DNA from: CALARM01 sp964431735
GTDB lineage: Bacteria; Vulcanimicrobiota; SpSt-956; JAKJGF01
NCBI GenBank assembly: GCA_964431735.1
Contig: CAYSLJ010000019.1
Location: 1-55,840, forward strand
Reading direction: 5' to 3'
DNA length: 55,840 nt
Shown here: positions 15,850 through 23,949 of the stretch, piece by piece
Position numbering within the stretch: the first letter of the stretch is position 1
Layout: each line of letters starts with the position of its first letter
The notes under the pieces: generated by a model
What the model was told of the DNA's origin: nothing
Seen by the model: only the letters and a program-made list of their open reading frames with translations
Databases searched by the model: none
Translations under genes and position numbers: made by a program

Positions 15850-16584
15850 ATGCTAAAAATCTTTAACATGATTATACTTACAATAATTTTCTTTATCTCT
15901 CTGCCTTATATTTCCTTTTCCGGTGAAGAAGAACAGATAAAAATAAAGGCTATAAGAGACATAATAGAAATAAAAAAGACCGGTGCTGCAGAAATAACAG
16001 AAGAAATTCAGATAGAAGATTTTAATAATAAAGAACTCTATCTTCCAATGAATTATATATGGGTAGAGCTAAAATCTGCAGTTATAAAAGAAACGGGGGA
16101 AGGTCTCAGCAGTTCAATAAAAACCCTGGAAGGTATAGATTATATTTATTTAAATTCTGAAGGCAAGGATATCAGTGGGAAAACCATACAGATTAAGTTC
16201 AAAGATCCTGCCTTTTTGATATGGAAAAATGCGGGGCCCGGGAATTTCGGGATTTATACATATAAAAACGAATACCGGAACAGTACACGAATGTTTATAG
16301 AAGAATATGACATGGAAGTTATTCTTCCTGAAGGTTTTATCATAAACAGTATCATTAAAAGCACTCCTGCTTTCACGAATAAAGATCCCGAACCTCCTTA
16401 TTTCTTTAAAAACCTCTCAAATGGAAGTCACATTTATATAAAAACTAAAAATCTGGCTCCCTTTAAAGTATGCAGTATAGAATATGGTTTTGCAGAGAAA
16501 AAAACGTCCCCTTTTTTAGCTGTGGCATCTATAATTATAATGGTATTATTTCTTATATTTTTCAGGGATCTGGTAAGAAAGTGA
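15850..16584 (+). CDS. Secreted, C-terminally membrane-anchored protein of unknown function
   Basis: Begins MLKIFNMIILTIIFFISLPY, a signal/anchor helix, followed by a beta-rich extracellular domain (about residues 25-215) with IIEIKKTGAAEITEEIQI. This reminds me of DUF2207-type surface domains. A C-terminal transmembrane helix (VASIIIMVLFLIFF) and a basic RDLVRK tail follow. I chose ATG 15850 because the longer frame from 15793 only translates the heptamer repeat; ATG 15868 is also possible. No Shine-Dalgarno motif is visible. The TGA stop is inside a GTGAGTC heptamer. Family not recognised with confidence. Confidence 0.6.
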   Translation: MLKIFNMIILTIIFFISLPYISFSGEEEQIKIKAIRDIIEIKKTGAAEITEEIQIEDFNNKELYLPMNYIWVELKSAVIKETGEGLSSSIKTLEGIDYIYLNSEGKDISGKTIQIKFKDPAFLIWKNAGPGNFGIYTYKNEYRNSTRMFIEEYDMEVILPEGFIINSIIKSTPAFTNKDPEPPYFFKNLSNGSHIYIKTKNLAPFKVCSIEYGFAEKKTSPFLAVASIIIMVLFLIFFRDLVRK

Positions 16585-16685
16585 GTCGTGAATGGTGAGT
16601 AGAAAAGGCCTCACTGCTCACTATGGAATAGAATTTTATTAATTGTCTCTTTCCCCGCGTCACGCGTTACGCGTTACGCGTCACG
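16580..16685. repeat. Compound heptamer element
   Basis: GTGAGTC GTGAATG GTGAGTA (16581-16601), then an arm GGAATAGAATTTTATTAATT GTCTCTTTCC, then GCGTCAC GCGTTAC GCGTTAC GCGTCACG (16657-16685). The arm recurs inverted at 53853-53886. The first GTGA is the stop codon of the preceding gene. Confidence 0.85.
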
Positions 16686-16731
16686 AAGCACTTAATTTCT
16701 AATAAGTTATGAAACTAACTATAATTGTTAT

Positions 16732-18141
16732 TTAATTATCGTTCCTATTATATATTTTCATCAATACTTTTCTATTATTTCCGGCACCTTCATTATTCGG
16801 TTCAATCTTTAAAGATCTGTTATAACAGTCGAGAGATTCTTTATATTCGCCGGTATAATAGAGGATATTGCCTTTAAGATTTAAGATTTCCGGGTCATCA
16901 GGTCTGATGGAAAGGGATTTATTTAAACATTTGAGAGCTTCCTGATATTTTTCCATAGTATAAAATAGATTTGCTCTTGCATTCCATGTAATCACATCAT
17001 TCTGATTTATAAAAATAGATCTATCGAAACATCTCAGGGCTTCATCATATTTTCCCTGATCATATAATATATTTCCTTTATTTGTCCATATAATTTCATC
17101 GGAAGGATCAATCTTCAAGGCTTTATCGTAATATTTCAGGGCTTTATCATATTCTCCCTGAATATATAAAATATTTCCGATAGAATTTATTGCCTCTATA
17201 TATTCTGGTTCAATCTGAAGAGATTTATAGTAACATGTTAAAGCATCTTTATAATTTTTCTCTTTAAACAGAATCTCTCCTTTTTTAACTCTTATAACAG
17301 CACAGGCAGGTAAGAACTGAATAGCCCTGTCATAGCAGGCAAGTGCCTCTTTAAACTGTCCTTTGTAAAAAAATAAATTTCCCTTACCATGCCAGACCTG
17401 ACCATCATGTTCATTTATAGAAAGCCATTCATTACAGGTCTTTAAAGCTTTCTGAAAGGATTGATTTCCTTCCTTCCTTTTCCCTGTTTTATAAAGAGCA
17501 AATGTTTTTTTAGTCAGCAATAGAGGATATGAGGGATTAAGTTTTATAGCTTCATCATAAGCTGTTACTGCATCATGATAATTTCCTAGTTCATAAAAAG
17601 CATTACCCCTGCAACACAATATATCAAAACTCCCTGTTACAGCATTATAACACTCAATAGATCTGGATATACATTTTGTAGATTCTTTATAATTCCCACA
17701 GATATTCAGAATTATACCTCTGTTATACCAGGCATCACCTGACTGAGGATTACATTCTATCGCTCTGTCAAAACATTTTACAGCTTCCAATGTATGTCCC
17801 TGAAGATGTAAAATTTTACCCTTTCCGCACCAGGCTTCAGAACAGTCTGGAGCAAGAGATAACACTTTTTCGTAATATTTAACAGCTTCATCATATTTAC
17901 CCTGAAGATAAAGAACCTTACCTTTACCGTTTAATGCCGGTATAAAGTCAGGCTTTAATCTTAATATCCTCTGATAATAAATTAAAGAACCATTGTAATT
18001 CCCATGATTATAAGAATATTCTCCTTTATTATAAAAAAATGAGACAGAAGCAGATGGTAAAAAAATCCATAATAATAAAAACAGGACAGGTAAACTGACC
18101 GGTAGCCATATGATGATATTTTTTGATCTAGAATGAACCAT
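16732..18141 (-). CDS. Tetratricopeptide-repeat protein with N-terminal membrane anchor
   Basis: A 469-residue protein. Residues 10-28 form one hydrophobic helix (IIIWLPVSLPVLFLLLWIFL). About 11-12 tandem TPR units then fill residues 35-460, each with the pattern W..kG..L...g.y.eA...ydkal...p. Its ATG directly follows the TAA of the upstream kinase-TPR gene with no gap, so the two are co-translated. The TPR units resemble those of the kinase, suggesting a duplicated receptor ectodomain or scaffold partner. No enzymatic domain. Confidence 0.88.
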   Translation of the reverse strand: MVHSRSKNIIIWLPVSLPVLFLLLWIFLPSASVSFFYNKGEYSYNHGNYNGSLIYYQRILRLKPDFIPALNGKGKVLYLQGKYDEAVKYYEKVLSLAPDCSEAWCGKGKILHLQGHTLEAVKCFDRAIECNPQSGDAWYNRGIILNICGNYKESTKCISRSIECYNAVTGSFDILCCRGNAFYELGNYHDAVTAYDEAIKLNPSYPLLLTKKTFALYKTGKRKEGNQSFQKALKTCNEWLSINEHDGQVWHGKGNLFFYKGQFKEALACYDRAIQFLPACAVIRVKKGEILFKEKNYKDALTCYYKSLQIEPEYIEAINSIGNILYIQGEYDKALKYYDKALKIDPSDEIIWTNKGNILYDQGKYDEALRCFDRSIFINQNDVITWNARANLFYTMEKYQEALKCLNKSLSIRPDDPEILNLKGNILYYTGEYKESLDCYNRSLKIEPNNEGAGNNRKVLMKIYNRNDN

Positions 18142-20688
18142 TTATTTTCCCAGAGCTTTCAGAGCATCGGTTTTATTTTGTCTGACAACTTCATCATCAG
18201 GATTGATTTCAAGGCTTTTTTCATAACATTCTATTGCTTCTTTATAGTCACCGATAGAATAAAGACAGACACCTTTAGAGTTCCACACAAGTGGATCATC
18301 CGGGTTGAGAGCAATACTTTTATTATAACAGTCTATAGCTTTTTCATATTTTTCCCGATCATAATAAATATCACCCTTACCGGCCCAGCCATTGGCATAA
18401 TCAGGATTTGTTTCTATTGCTTTTTCATAACAATCAAGAGAGTCACTATATTTTTTCTGTTCACGAAAAATGTTTCCCTTCATAACCAGGGCTTCTACAT
18501 ATGAACTGTTCACTTCCAGAGATTTACTGAAATATTTAAGAGCTTCACTATAGTATTTTCGTTCATAAAAAGCATAAGCTTTATTGGCCCAGATAATCGG
18601 ATTATCAGGCAGCATTTCAAGAGCTTTATCATAACATTTTATAGCATCTTTATATTTTTCTTTCAGATAAAATACATTTCCCTTTTGATTCCAGAGAATT
18701 CCTGATAAAGGACAGATTTCTAATTCTTTATCATAATATATTAAAGCCTTATTAAAGCAATCTTCTGCATCTTTATCTTTTTTCTGGTAATATAAAATCT
18801 GTCCCTTTGAATGCCAGGTATCTGCATATTCTCCGTTTATATTCAATGACTCATCATAACATTTAATAGCTCTGTCATATTTTTTTCTCAAGTATAAAGC
18901 ATCTCCCAGTTTATTCCAGCTATGAATATCAGCATTATCAAATCCTCTTCCTTCATTATAGAGAGCAATAGCTTTATCTACATAATCCTTACCTTTATTA
19001 TATCCTTTTGCGAGTAAAAGTGTGCCTTTATTGTACAGTGCATCGGCACAATCAGGATCTGTTTCAATTGCTTTTTCGTAACATGCCATGGCCTGTTCAT
19101 AATTACCTCTATTCTCCAGAATTTCTCCCTTTGTATTCCAGGCATTACCATAATTTTCATCAATCTTTATAGCTCTATCACACTCTTTTAAAGCATCTTC
19201 GTATTTACCCTGAAAATATAAAGATTTTGCTTTAATTGTAATAGACGGAGCGTAAGAAGCGGTCAGGGCTTTATCACAATATAGAACAGCCATGTCATAT
19301 TCTCCCTTATTATAAAAACCTTTACCTTTAATATAATAATGTGTCATAATAGCAGGCTTTAAAGCAAAGTAGAGAATAATCAATGTTATAATACCGAGAA
19401 AAAATAATAAACCTGTTGCGATTACGCCGATTATTATAAGTTTTGTATTACGGGCAAAAAAAGATTTATTAATTTTATCCTGAAAATCGGATTTCATAGA
19501 TATATCTTCCATGACAGTTTTTTTATCAAAAAATTTTTCACTGACAGAAGGAGATATTTTTGAAGATTCTGACAGTTTTTCACTGACAGAAGGAGATATT
19601 TTTGAAGATTCTGACAGTTTTCCACTGACAGAAGGAGATATTTTTGAAGATTCCGACAGACTTCCGCTGCAGGGTACCACTATTTTTGAAGATGAAGCAA
19701 CATCAGACTCGTAGCAGACAGGAACAATAGTACTTTCGTCTATAACGGGAGGAAGTGTAAGTTCCTCATCTGTCTTCATTTCTAAAGAAATTTTCTCAAG
19801 AGCGTCTTTCATTTCTGCTGCATTACTATAACGATCAGAAGCTCTCAGTTCAAGGGCTTTTATCAATATTTTTTCAAGTTCCGGAGATACACGGGTATTC
19901 AATTGTCTTACAGGGCCGAAGGACAGGGCTGTTTTAGGTACAATACCTGTAAGAAGACAGTGCATTGTAGCTCCGAGAGAATATATGTCAGTTCTCGGTT
20001 CAGGTTTACCATGCAATAATTCTTCAGGAGCGTAGACAAGGGTACCAACTATTGTTTTTGTCGTATCTCCGTCCGGTTCCACTGTTCTTGCTATGCCAAA
20101 ATCCACCAGTATTGCCTTATTATCAGAATTTCTTATCATAATATTGCCGGGTTTTAAATCTCTGTATACTACAGGTGGAGACTGACTGTGCAGATAATGA
20201 AGAGTATCAAGTATTTCTTTTGCCCATTGTATTACAAGCTTTTCATCCATCCCTTCTCTTTTGTACTGTTTTAACATAGTAAAAAGATCGTTACCTTCTA
20301 TATAATCCATTACCAGGTAATAACGGCCTTCCCATGTAAAATAATCCCTGACAAAAGGTAAATTGGGATGTCTCAGTGTGTGTAATATTTCTGCTTCTGT
20401 TTCAAAACGTTTCAAAATATAAGCTTTATCTTCCTCATCGCCGGAGGAAGGGCTTAACATTTCCTTTACGGCACATGGTGCATTTTTAAATCTCCTGTCC
20501 AGTGCTTCATATACAGCTCCCATGCCTCCTGCCTTGATAAGTCTCTTAATTTCATAACGATTATCAAGTAGAATACCGGCTTTGAGCCTTCCGCTCTGAG
20601 TAACAATTTCTATTGCACTGCCGCACCCCTGACAGAATTTTGCTTCATCTTTATTTTCATAACCGCATTTATCACAGAAAAGCGCCAT
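18142..20688 (-). CDS. Zinc-ribbon/Ser-Thr protein kinase/TPR receptor
   Basis: 848 residues. An N-terminal zinc ribbon (LFCDKCGYENKDEAKFCQGCG, residues 3-23) is followed by a PknB-type kinase (about 43-300) with G-loop AGGMGAVYEA, VAIK-type Lys in CAVKEM, YRDLKPGN (about 174-181) and VDFGIA. A Ser-rich linker carries three exact-length 14-residue repeats (SESSKISPSVS..., residues 342-384). One transmembrane helix (about 416-442) leads to some 12 TPR units on the other side. The start is ATG 20688 behind AGGAG; the longer frame to 20730 reads through repeat sequence. It probably senses or assembles through the external TPRs and signals through the cytosolic kinase. The Ser-rich linker may be a phosphorylation site. 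Confidence 0.9.
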   Translation of the reverse strand: MALFCDKCGYENKDEAKFCQGCGSAIEIVTQSGRLKAGILLDNRYEIKRLIKAGGMGAVYEALDRRFKNAPCAVKEMLSPSSGDEEDKAYILKRFETEAEILHTLRHPNLPFVRDYFTWEGRYYLVMDYIEGNDLFTMLKQYKREGMDEKLVIQWAKEILDTLHYLHSQSPPVVYRDLKPGNIMIRNSDNKAILVDFGIARTVEPDGDTTKTIVGTLVYAPEELLHGKPEPRTDIYSLGATMHCLLTGIVPKTALSFGPVRQLNTRVSPELEKILIKALELRASDRYSNAAEMKDALEKISLEMKTDEELTLPPVIDESTIVPVCYESDVASSSKIVVPCSGSLSESSKISPSVSGKLSESSKISPSVSEKLSESSKISPSVSEKFFDKKTVMEDISMKSDFQDKINKSFFARNTKLIIIGVIATGLLFFLGIITLIILYFALKPAIMTHYYIKGKGFYNKGEYDMAVLYCDKALTASYAPSITIKAKSLYFQGKYEDALKECDRAIKIDENYGNAWNTKGEILENRGNYEQAMACYEKAIETDPDCADALYNKGTLLLAKGYNKGKDYVDKAIALYNEGRGFDNADIHSWNKLGDALYLRKKYDRAIKCYDESLNINGEYADTWHSKGQILYYQKKDKDAEDCFNKALIYYDKELEICPLSGILWNQKGNVFYLKEKYKDAIKCYDKALEMLPDNPIIWANKAYAFYERKYYSEALKYFSKSLEVNSSYVEALVMKGNIFREQKKYSDSLDCYEKAIETNPDYANGWAGKGDIYYDREKYEKAIDCYNKSIALNPDDPLVWNSKGVCLYSIGDYKEAIECYEKSLEINPDDEVVRQNKTDALKALGK
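19536..19661. repeat. 42-bp in-frame tandem repeat, three copies
   Basis: Unit beginning CACTGACAGAAGGAGATATT at 19539, 19581 and 19623 (period 42 bp, 14 codons). It encodes the Ser-rich linker of the receptor kinase. Copies 1 and 2 are almost identical, so copy number may vary between strains. Confidence 0.9.
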
Positions 20689-20706
20689 ATAAGTCTCCTG
20701 AAAGTA

Positions 20707-20760
20707 AGTAGTGAGTAGTGAACAGTCCATACTACTGAGCTGAACATAAGCATTTAATGT
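20707..20760. repeat. GTGAGTA heptamers plus arm fragment
   Basis: GTAAGTA GTGAGTA GTGAACA (20704-20724), then TACTGAGCTGAACATAAGCA, which resembles the outer arm of the full element at 20831. It may be a decayed copy. Confidence 0.6.
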
Positions 20761-20830
20761 AAGGGTTCATCAGTTAGCTATCAGCTAAAACTTACAAAGC
20801 CTGACTGTGTAAATCAGTCTGAAAAAATAT

Positions 20831-20936
20831 TTACTGACCTGAGCATGAGCATGTAATAAATTGCATCCTCCCGTCACGCGTTACGCGTTACGCGTCACGG
20901 GAATAAAATATGCATTATTTATACTCACCTCAGTAA
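20831..20936. repeat. Full-length heptamer element with terminal inverted repeats
   Basis: Left end TTACTGACCTGAGCATGAGC ATGTAATAAATTGCAT; core CCTCCCGTCACGCGTTACGC GTTACGCGTCACGG; right end ATGCATTATTTATACTCACC TCAGTAA. The ends are inverted copies of about 27 bp. It lies alone in the 20.73-21.48 kb intergenic gap, which holds repeats only. Confidence 0.9.
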
Positions 20937-20996
20937 CGACATTTATTATGTAATTCCTGTAAAAGCTGACTGCTGTCTGCTGAACGCTTACCATTT

Positions 20997-21207
20997 AGAG
21001 CATATCCGAAAAGTCATCAAATACCTTCCGGTGTGTGAGGCTCTTCCGAAAAATCTATAATCCTCTTGCAAAAAAACTCTTATTACAGACTGCTACGATA
21101 TTACATTTGTTTAATTTATAAATTACTGTTAATACGGTATATATTTTTCTCCAGAGCCTCACCCACCGGAAGGGTGTAGAATAAATATTACTTTTCGGAT
21201 AGGTTCT
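20997..21207. repeat. Second inverted-repeat element (MITE-like), distinct family
   Basis: Arms 20997-21044 (AGAGCATATCCGAAAAGTCA ... CCTTCCGGTGTGTGAGGCTC) and 21153-21207 (GAGCCTCACCCACCGGAAGG ... CTTTTCGGATAGGTTCT) are inverted copies with about 108 bp between them. No heptamers and no coding frame are seen inside. It looks like a miniature inverted-repeat element or a long hairpin; only one copy is in this window. Confidence 0.75.
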
Positions 21208-21220
21208 TAATAAACATTCT

Positions 21221-21257
21221 CCTCCCGTCACAGGTTACGCGTTACGCGTCACGAGAG
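21221..21257. repeat. Short heptamer core
   Basis: CCTCCCGTCACAGGTTACGC GTTACGCGTCACGAGAG. It sits 14 nt after the MITE-like element. Confidence 0.85.
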
Positions 21258-21428
21258 TATATATTCTCAATAATTATATTCTGATTTTATAGTCTTTCTT
21301 TCGTAATATATGAGAAGTTTTATTCTGCAGAAACTCACATTATATTTGTTGCCATACCTCCTTTGTTCACAGAATACTGATATAATAATATTTCTACAAT
21401 AAAAAGAAAATCCTTTTTCAGTTATAAT

Positions 21429-21475
21429 TAGTGAATCGTGAGTCGTAAAACCAATCTTTTACTTATGACTTACTG
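21429..21475. repeat. Degenerate GTGAGTC heptamer hairpin
   Basis: TAGTGAATCGTGAGTCGTAA faces TTACTTATGACTTACTGTTC. It ends 2 nt before the methyltransferase stop codon and could act as a 3'-end hairpin. Confidence 0.5.
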
Positions 21476-21476
21476 T

Positions 21477-22445
21477 TCAAACCCTCTCATGAAGATATAT
21501 AATCTCATATCCCCATGAAAAAAATACCTTTGCTGTTGCTTTTACTTTTAAATGGGGAACATCAAAGAAATGAGTAACTGTTACTATTCTTGTGCCTGGA
21601 GAGACTCCTTTAAATTTTTCGGCAAGTTTATCTCTTGTATCGGGATCGAAGACGGTAGATACTATAAAAAATACAGTTCCTTTAGAAAAATCTTCCAGAA
21701 GAAAATTCCCTTCTATAAAATTAACATGTTCAAATTTCAAAGATTCTTTTATTTTATTACTGTAATCTATAAATGTAGGAATAGCATCTATTCCGACTGC
21801 TTCCACACCATACATGATATTGGAAAAGAACACCACATTACCTGTGCCGGAACCAAGGTCATAAAAAAAATCCTTTTTATTCAGCCCTGCAAACCTGAAA
21901 ATCCTCCAGGCAGATAAAAATGGAGTTTCTCCGTATGTAAGCGTATTTACAGGTATATCCATGTTACGGCACTCTGTTGCTACAATCTGATGGCACATAC
22001 CCCAGGAATAAAAGGCAAGAAGTTTTAGATTTAACAAAACAAATTTCCTTCTGAAAAAAAATATGATAAATCCAATGAATTGATAGTAAGTCCTGCAAAT
22101 ATCCAGGAAAACCTGCCACATAGATCGTATAATAAACCCTTTAAGGGTATAATCATCAGGCTCTTCATCCAGTGGAATTCCTTTTTCGCAGAAATAACAA
22201 TCAGATGAACATCTGGGAAGGATTCTAAAACATTTTTCACAGAAAGCTATCGTATGTTTCGGCCTTATAATAATATATACAGGCACCATCATAGGAAAGA
22301 AAAAAATTATGGCGCTCCATAAAGGCCCGCTGAGACCTCTCTTTGAAGCATCCCTGAAAACCCAGACGGAGATGAACAATATAACAATGATAAAAACTAA
22401 TTTCCAGTCGCCGGGAAGAACGTTTAATATGTCGAGAAACTGCAT
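21477..22445 (-). CDS. Membrane-linked SAM-dependent methyltransferase with zinc ribbon
   Basis: 322 residues. Two N-terminal helices (about 15-30 and 40-60) are followed by a Cys cluster (C69, C72, C79, C83, C86). Another hydrophobic segment (about 122-131) precedes a class I methyltransferase domain with motif I YDLGSGTGN (195-203) and GVEAVGID as motif II. The layout around motif I, followed by GIDAIPTFIDYSNKI, recalls DOT1-like/KMT-type bacterial methyltransferases. The substrate is unknown; a membrane-associated protein or lipid is possible. ATG with AAGGA 9-10 nt upstream. Heptamer elements lie at both ends of the gene. Confidence 0.75.
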   Translation of the reverse strand: MQFLDILNVLPGDWKLVFIIVILFISVWVFRDASKRGLSGPLWSAIIFFFPMMVPVYIIIRPKHTIAFCEKCFRILPRCSSDCYFCEKGIPLDEEPDDYTLKGFIIRSMWQVFLDICRTYYQFIGFIIFFFRRKFVLLNLKLLAFYSWGMCHQIVATECRNMDIPVNTLTYGETPFLSAWRIFRFAGLNKKDFFYDLGSGTGNVVFFSNIMYGVEAVGIDAIPTFIDYSNKIKESLKFEHVNFIEGNFLLEDFSKGTVFFIVSTVFDPDTRDKLAEKFKGVSPGTRIVTVTHFFDVPHLKVKATAKVFFSWGYEIIYLHERV

Positions 22446-22465
22446 ATGAATATTTCCTTATTTAA

Positions 22466-22500
22466 TCGTAACGCGTAACGCGTAACGCGTGACGCGAGGA
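22466..22500. repeat. Heptamer core upstream of methyltransferase
   Basis: CGTAACGCGTAACGCGTAAC GCGTGACGCGAGGA. Confidence 0.9.
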
Positions 22501-22647
22501 TTGCAGACTGTTACAATGATTTAAATATTCTATATCATTACAAAACTTTCCTACTTATATAAAATCTTATTATTTAAATACTTTATATAATTTCAAAAAC
22601 ATAATATATATGATTGAAATATTTTGTATTTTAAATATATATATGTA

Positions 22648-22676
22648 TTGACAAAATACTAAATCTAATATATAAT
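22648..22676 (+). promoter_or_regulatory. Consensus sigma-70 promoter
   Basis: TTGACA at 22648-22653 and TATAAT at 22671-22676 with exactly 17 bp between them. It lies in a very AT-rich stretch 37 bp before the start codon of the 354-residue membrane protein gene. This is the only perfect match to the housekeeping consensus I found. Confidence 0.85.
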
Positions 22677-22712
22677 AATATCATAAAAATATAATCAAGG
22701 AGGTAAATAAAC

Positions 22713-23777
22713 ATGAAACTTTCAAAAATAACAAAAAGAGGTATTAAAACAAGACTATTAATAATTGGTATTTTACTTATAACTTATTTCAATATCAATA
22801 TGTATTTTAACCATCATATAAACAGGGAATTAAACAGGTTAAAAAAAGATGGAGAAATAACACATCTTAAGGAACTGGTAAAAACACCTGTCAGAGGTGA
22901 CAACAGAGCAAACCTTTATTTCGGAGCAGGAGAGATTTTAGATATAAAAAGAACTGCTGCACCTCCCCTGGATGGTGATATAATAAAATATTACGAAACA
23001 AATAAGGATAAAATAAAGGTTGAAATGGAGAGAAACCAGATTGCACTGGACATAATGGACAGGGTATCTACAAAATCGAAGTTCAGTTTTAATCTGGATT
23101 ATGAAAAAGGCTTTGCCATGAAAGTTCCAAATTATTTACAGTTAAGATCGCTGGCACAATTATTAGAGATGAAAGCCATTGATGAGATAAATTCCGGCAA
23201 TTACGAGCAGGCAGTTATAAGATGTGCCCAGTGTCTGGCTCTCGGAAGGGATACAGGTGAAGAAAACGGATGTCTTATAAACCACATGATATCTATAGCC
23301 ATAATTCGTATAGGTACAGCACCTCTTGATTATATGATGAAAAACCATATAGTAACAGATTACAGACCTGCTGTAGAACAGTTAAATCTAATAAAAGGTT
23401 CCTTGAATACAAGGTTTATAAAAAGTCTTGAGGCAGAAAGAGCTGCAGGAATAAATTTCTATGAATTACTCAGTTCTAACGAACCTGTACAGGTTTCATC
23501 TTTAGAACTCGGTCCTTTAAGCAAAAGATATAGTAGAATAATAGTAAAACCTTATATACTGGCAGACAAATTATACTATATAAAATATATGAGTAATCTT
23601 ATAGACCAGGTACAGAAAAATCCTTCAGGTGAAATCAATCAACCTGAATTATCAAAGTATTATATATTTTCAAAAACAATTACACCCTCTATAAAAAGAG
23701 CGGCTGAACAAAATACGAAAATTGTGAATAAATGTAATGAACTTTCTGGAGGGCTCTGGAATCTGAATAATCAATAA
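22713..23777 (+). CDS. Membrane-anchored protein of unknown function
   Basis: 354 residues with a basic N terminus and one hydrophobic helix (about 14-33, LLIIGILLITYFNINMYF). A long, mainly helical extracytoplasmic region follows, containing RGDNRANLYFGAGEIL, YLQLRSLAQLLEMKAIDEIN and SGNYEQAVIRCAQCLALGRD, which looks like a solitary TPR-like helical pair. No catalytic motif is seen and the family is not recognised. An ideal AAGGAGG ribosome-binding site, a consensus promoter upstream and a strong terminator downstream make it a single-gene transcription unit, probably well expressed. Confidence 0.7.
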   Translation: MKLSKITKRGIKTRLLIIGILLITYFNINMYFNHHINRELNRLKKDGEITHLKELVKTPVRGDNRANLYFGAGEILDIKRTAAPPLDGDIIKYYETNKDKIKVEMERNQIALDIMDRVSTKSKFSFNLDYEKGFAMKVPNYLQLRSLAQLLEMKAIDEINSGNYEQAVIRCAQCLALGRDTGEENGCLINHMISIAIIRIGTAPLDYMMKNHIVTDYRPAVEQLNLIKGSLNTRFIKSLEAERAAGINFYELLSSNEPVQVSSLELGPLSKRYSRIIVKPYILADKLYYIKYMSNLIDQVQKNPSGEINQPELSKYYIFSKTITPSIKRAAEQNTKIVNKCNELSGGLWNLNNQ

Positions 23778-23788
23778 GCTGTAATTTT

Positions 23789-23818
23789 AAAAAAGCGGCA
23801 CGAGTGCCGCTTTTTTTT
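23789..23818 (+). terminator. Rho-independent terminator
   Basis: GCGGCAC-GA-GTGCCGC stem (23795-23810) followed by eight T, preceded by an A-run. It ends the transcript of the 354-residue protein gene. Confidence 0.93.
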
Positions 23819-23949
23819 ATTCCTTTCTTACCTGATAAAAAACAAATAAAAAAAGGACTTGGTGTATAAAAAAAGAATTAACAATATAAAAATGTAATAA
23901 AGATTATACCATTGAAGAGTATAATTTCTGCAAAAAAGGAGTATAAATA

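Noticed and set aside
19511..19714. Frame with three FEDSDSF-type repeats on the + strand
   Set aside because: Antisense reading of the 42-bp tandem repeat of the receptor kinase linker.
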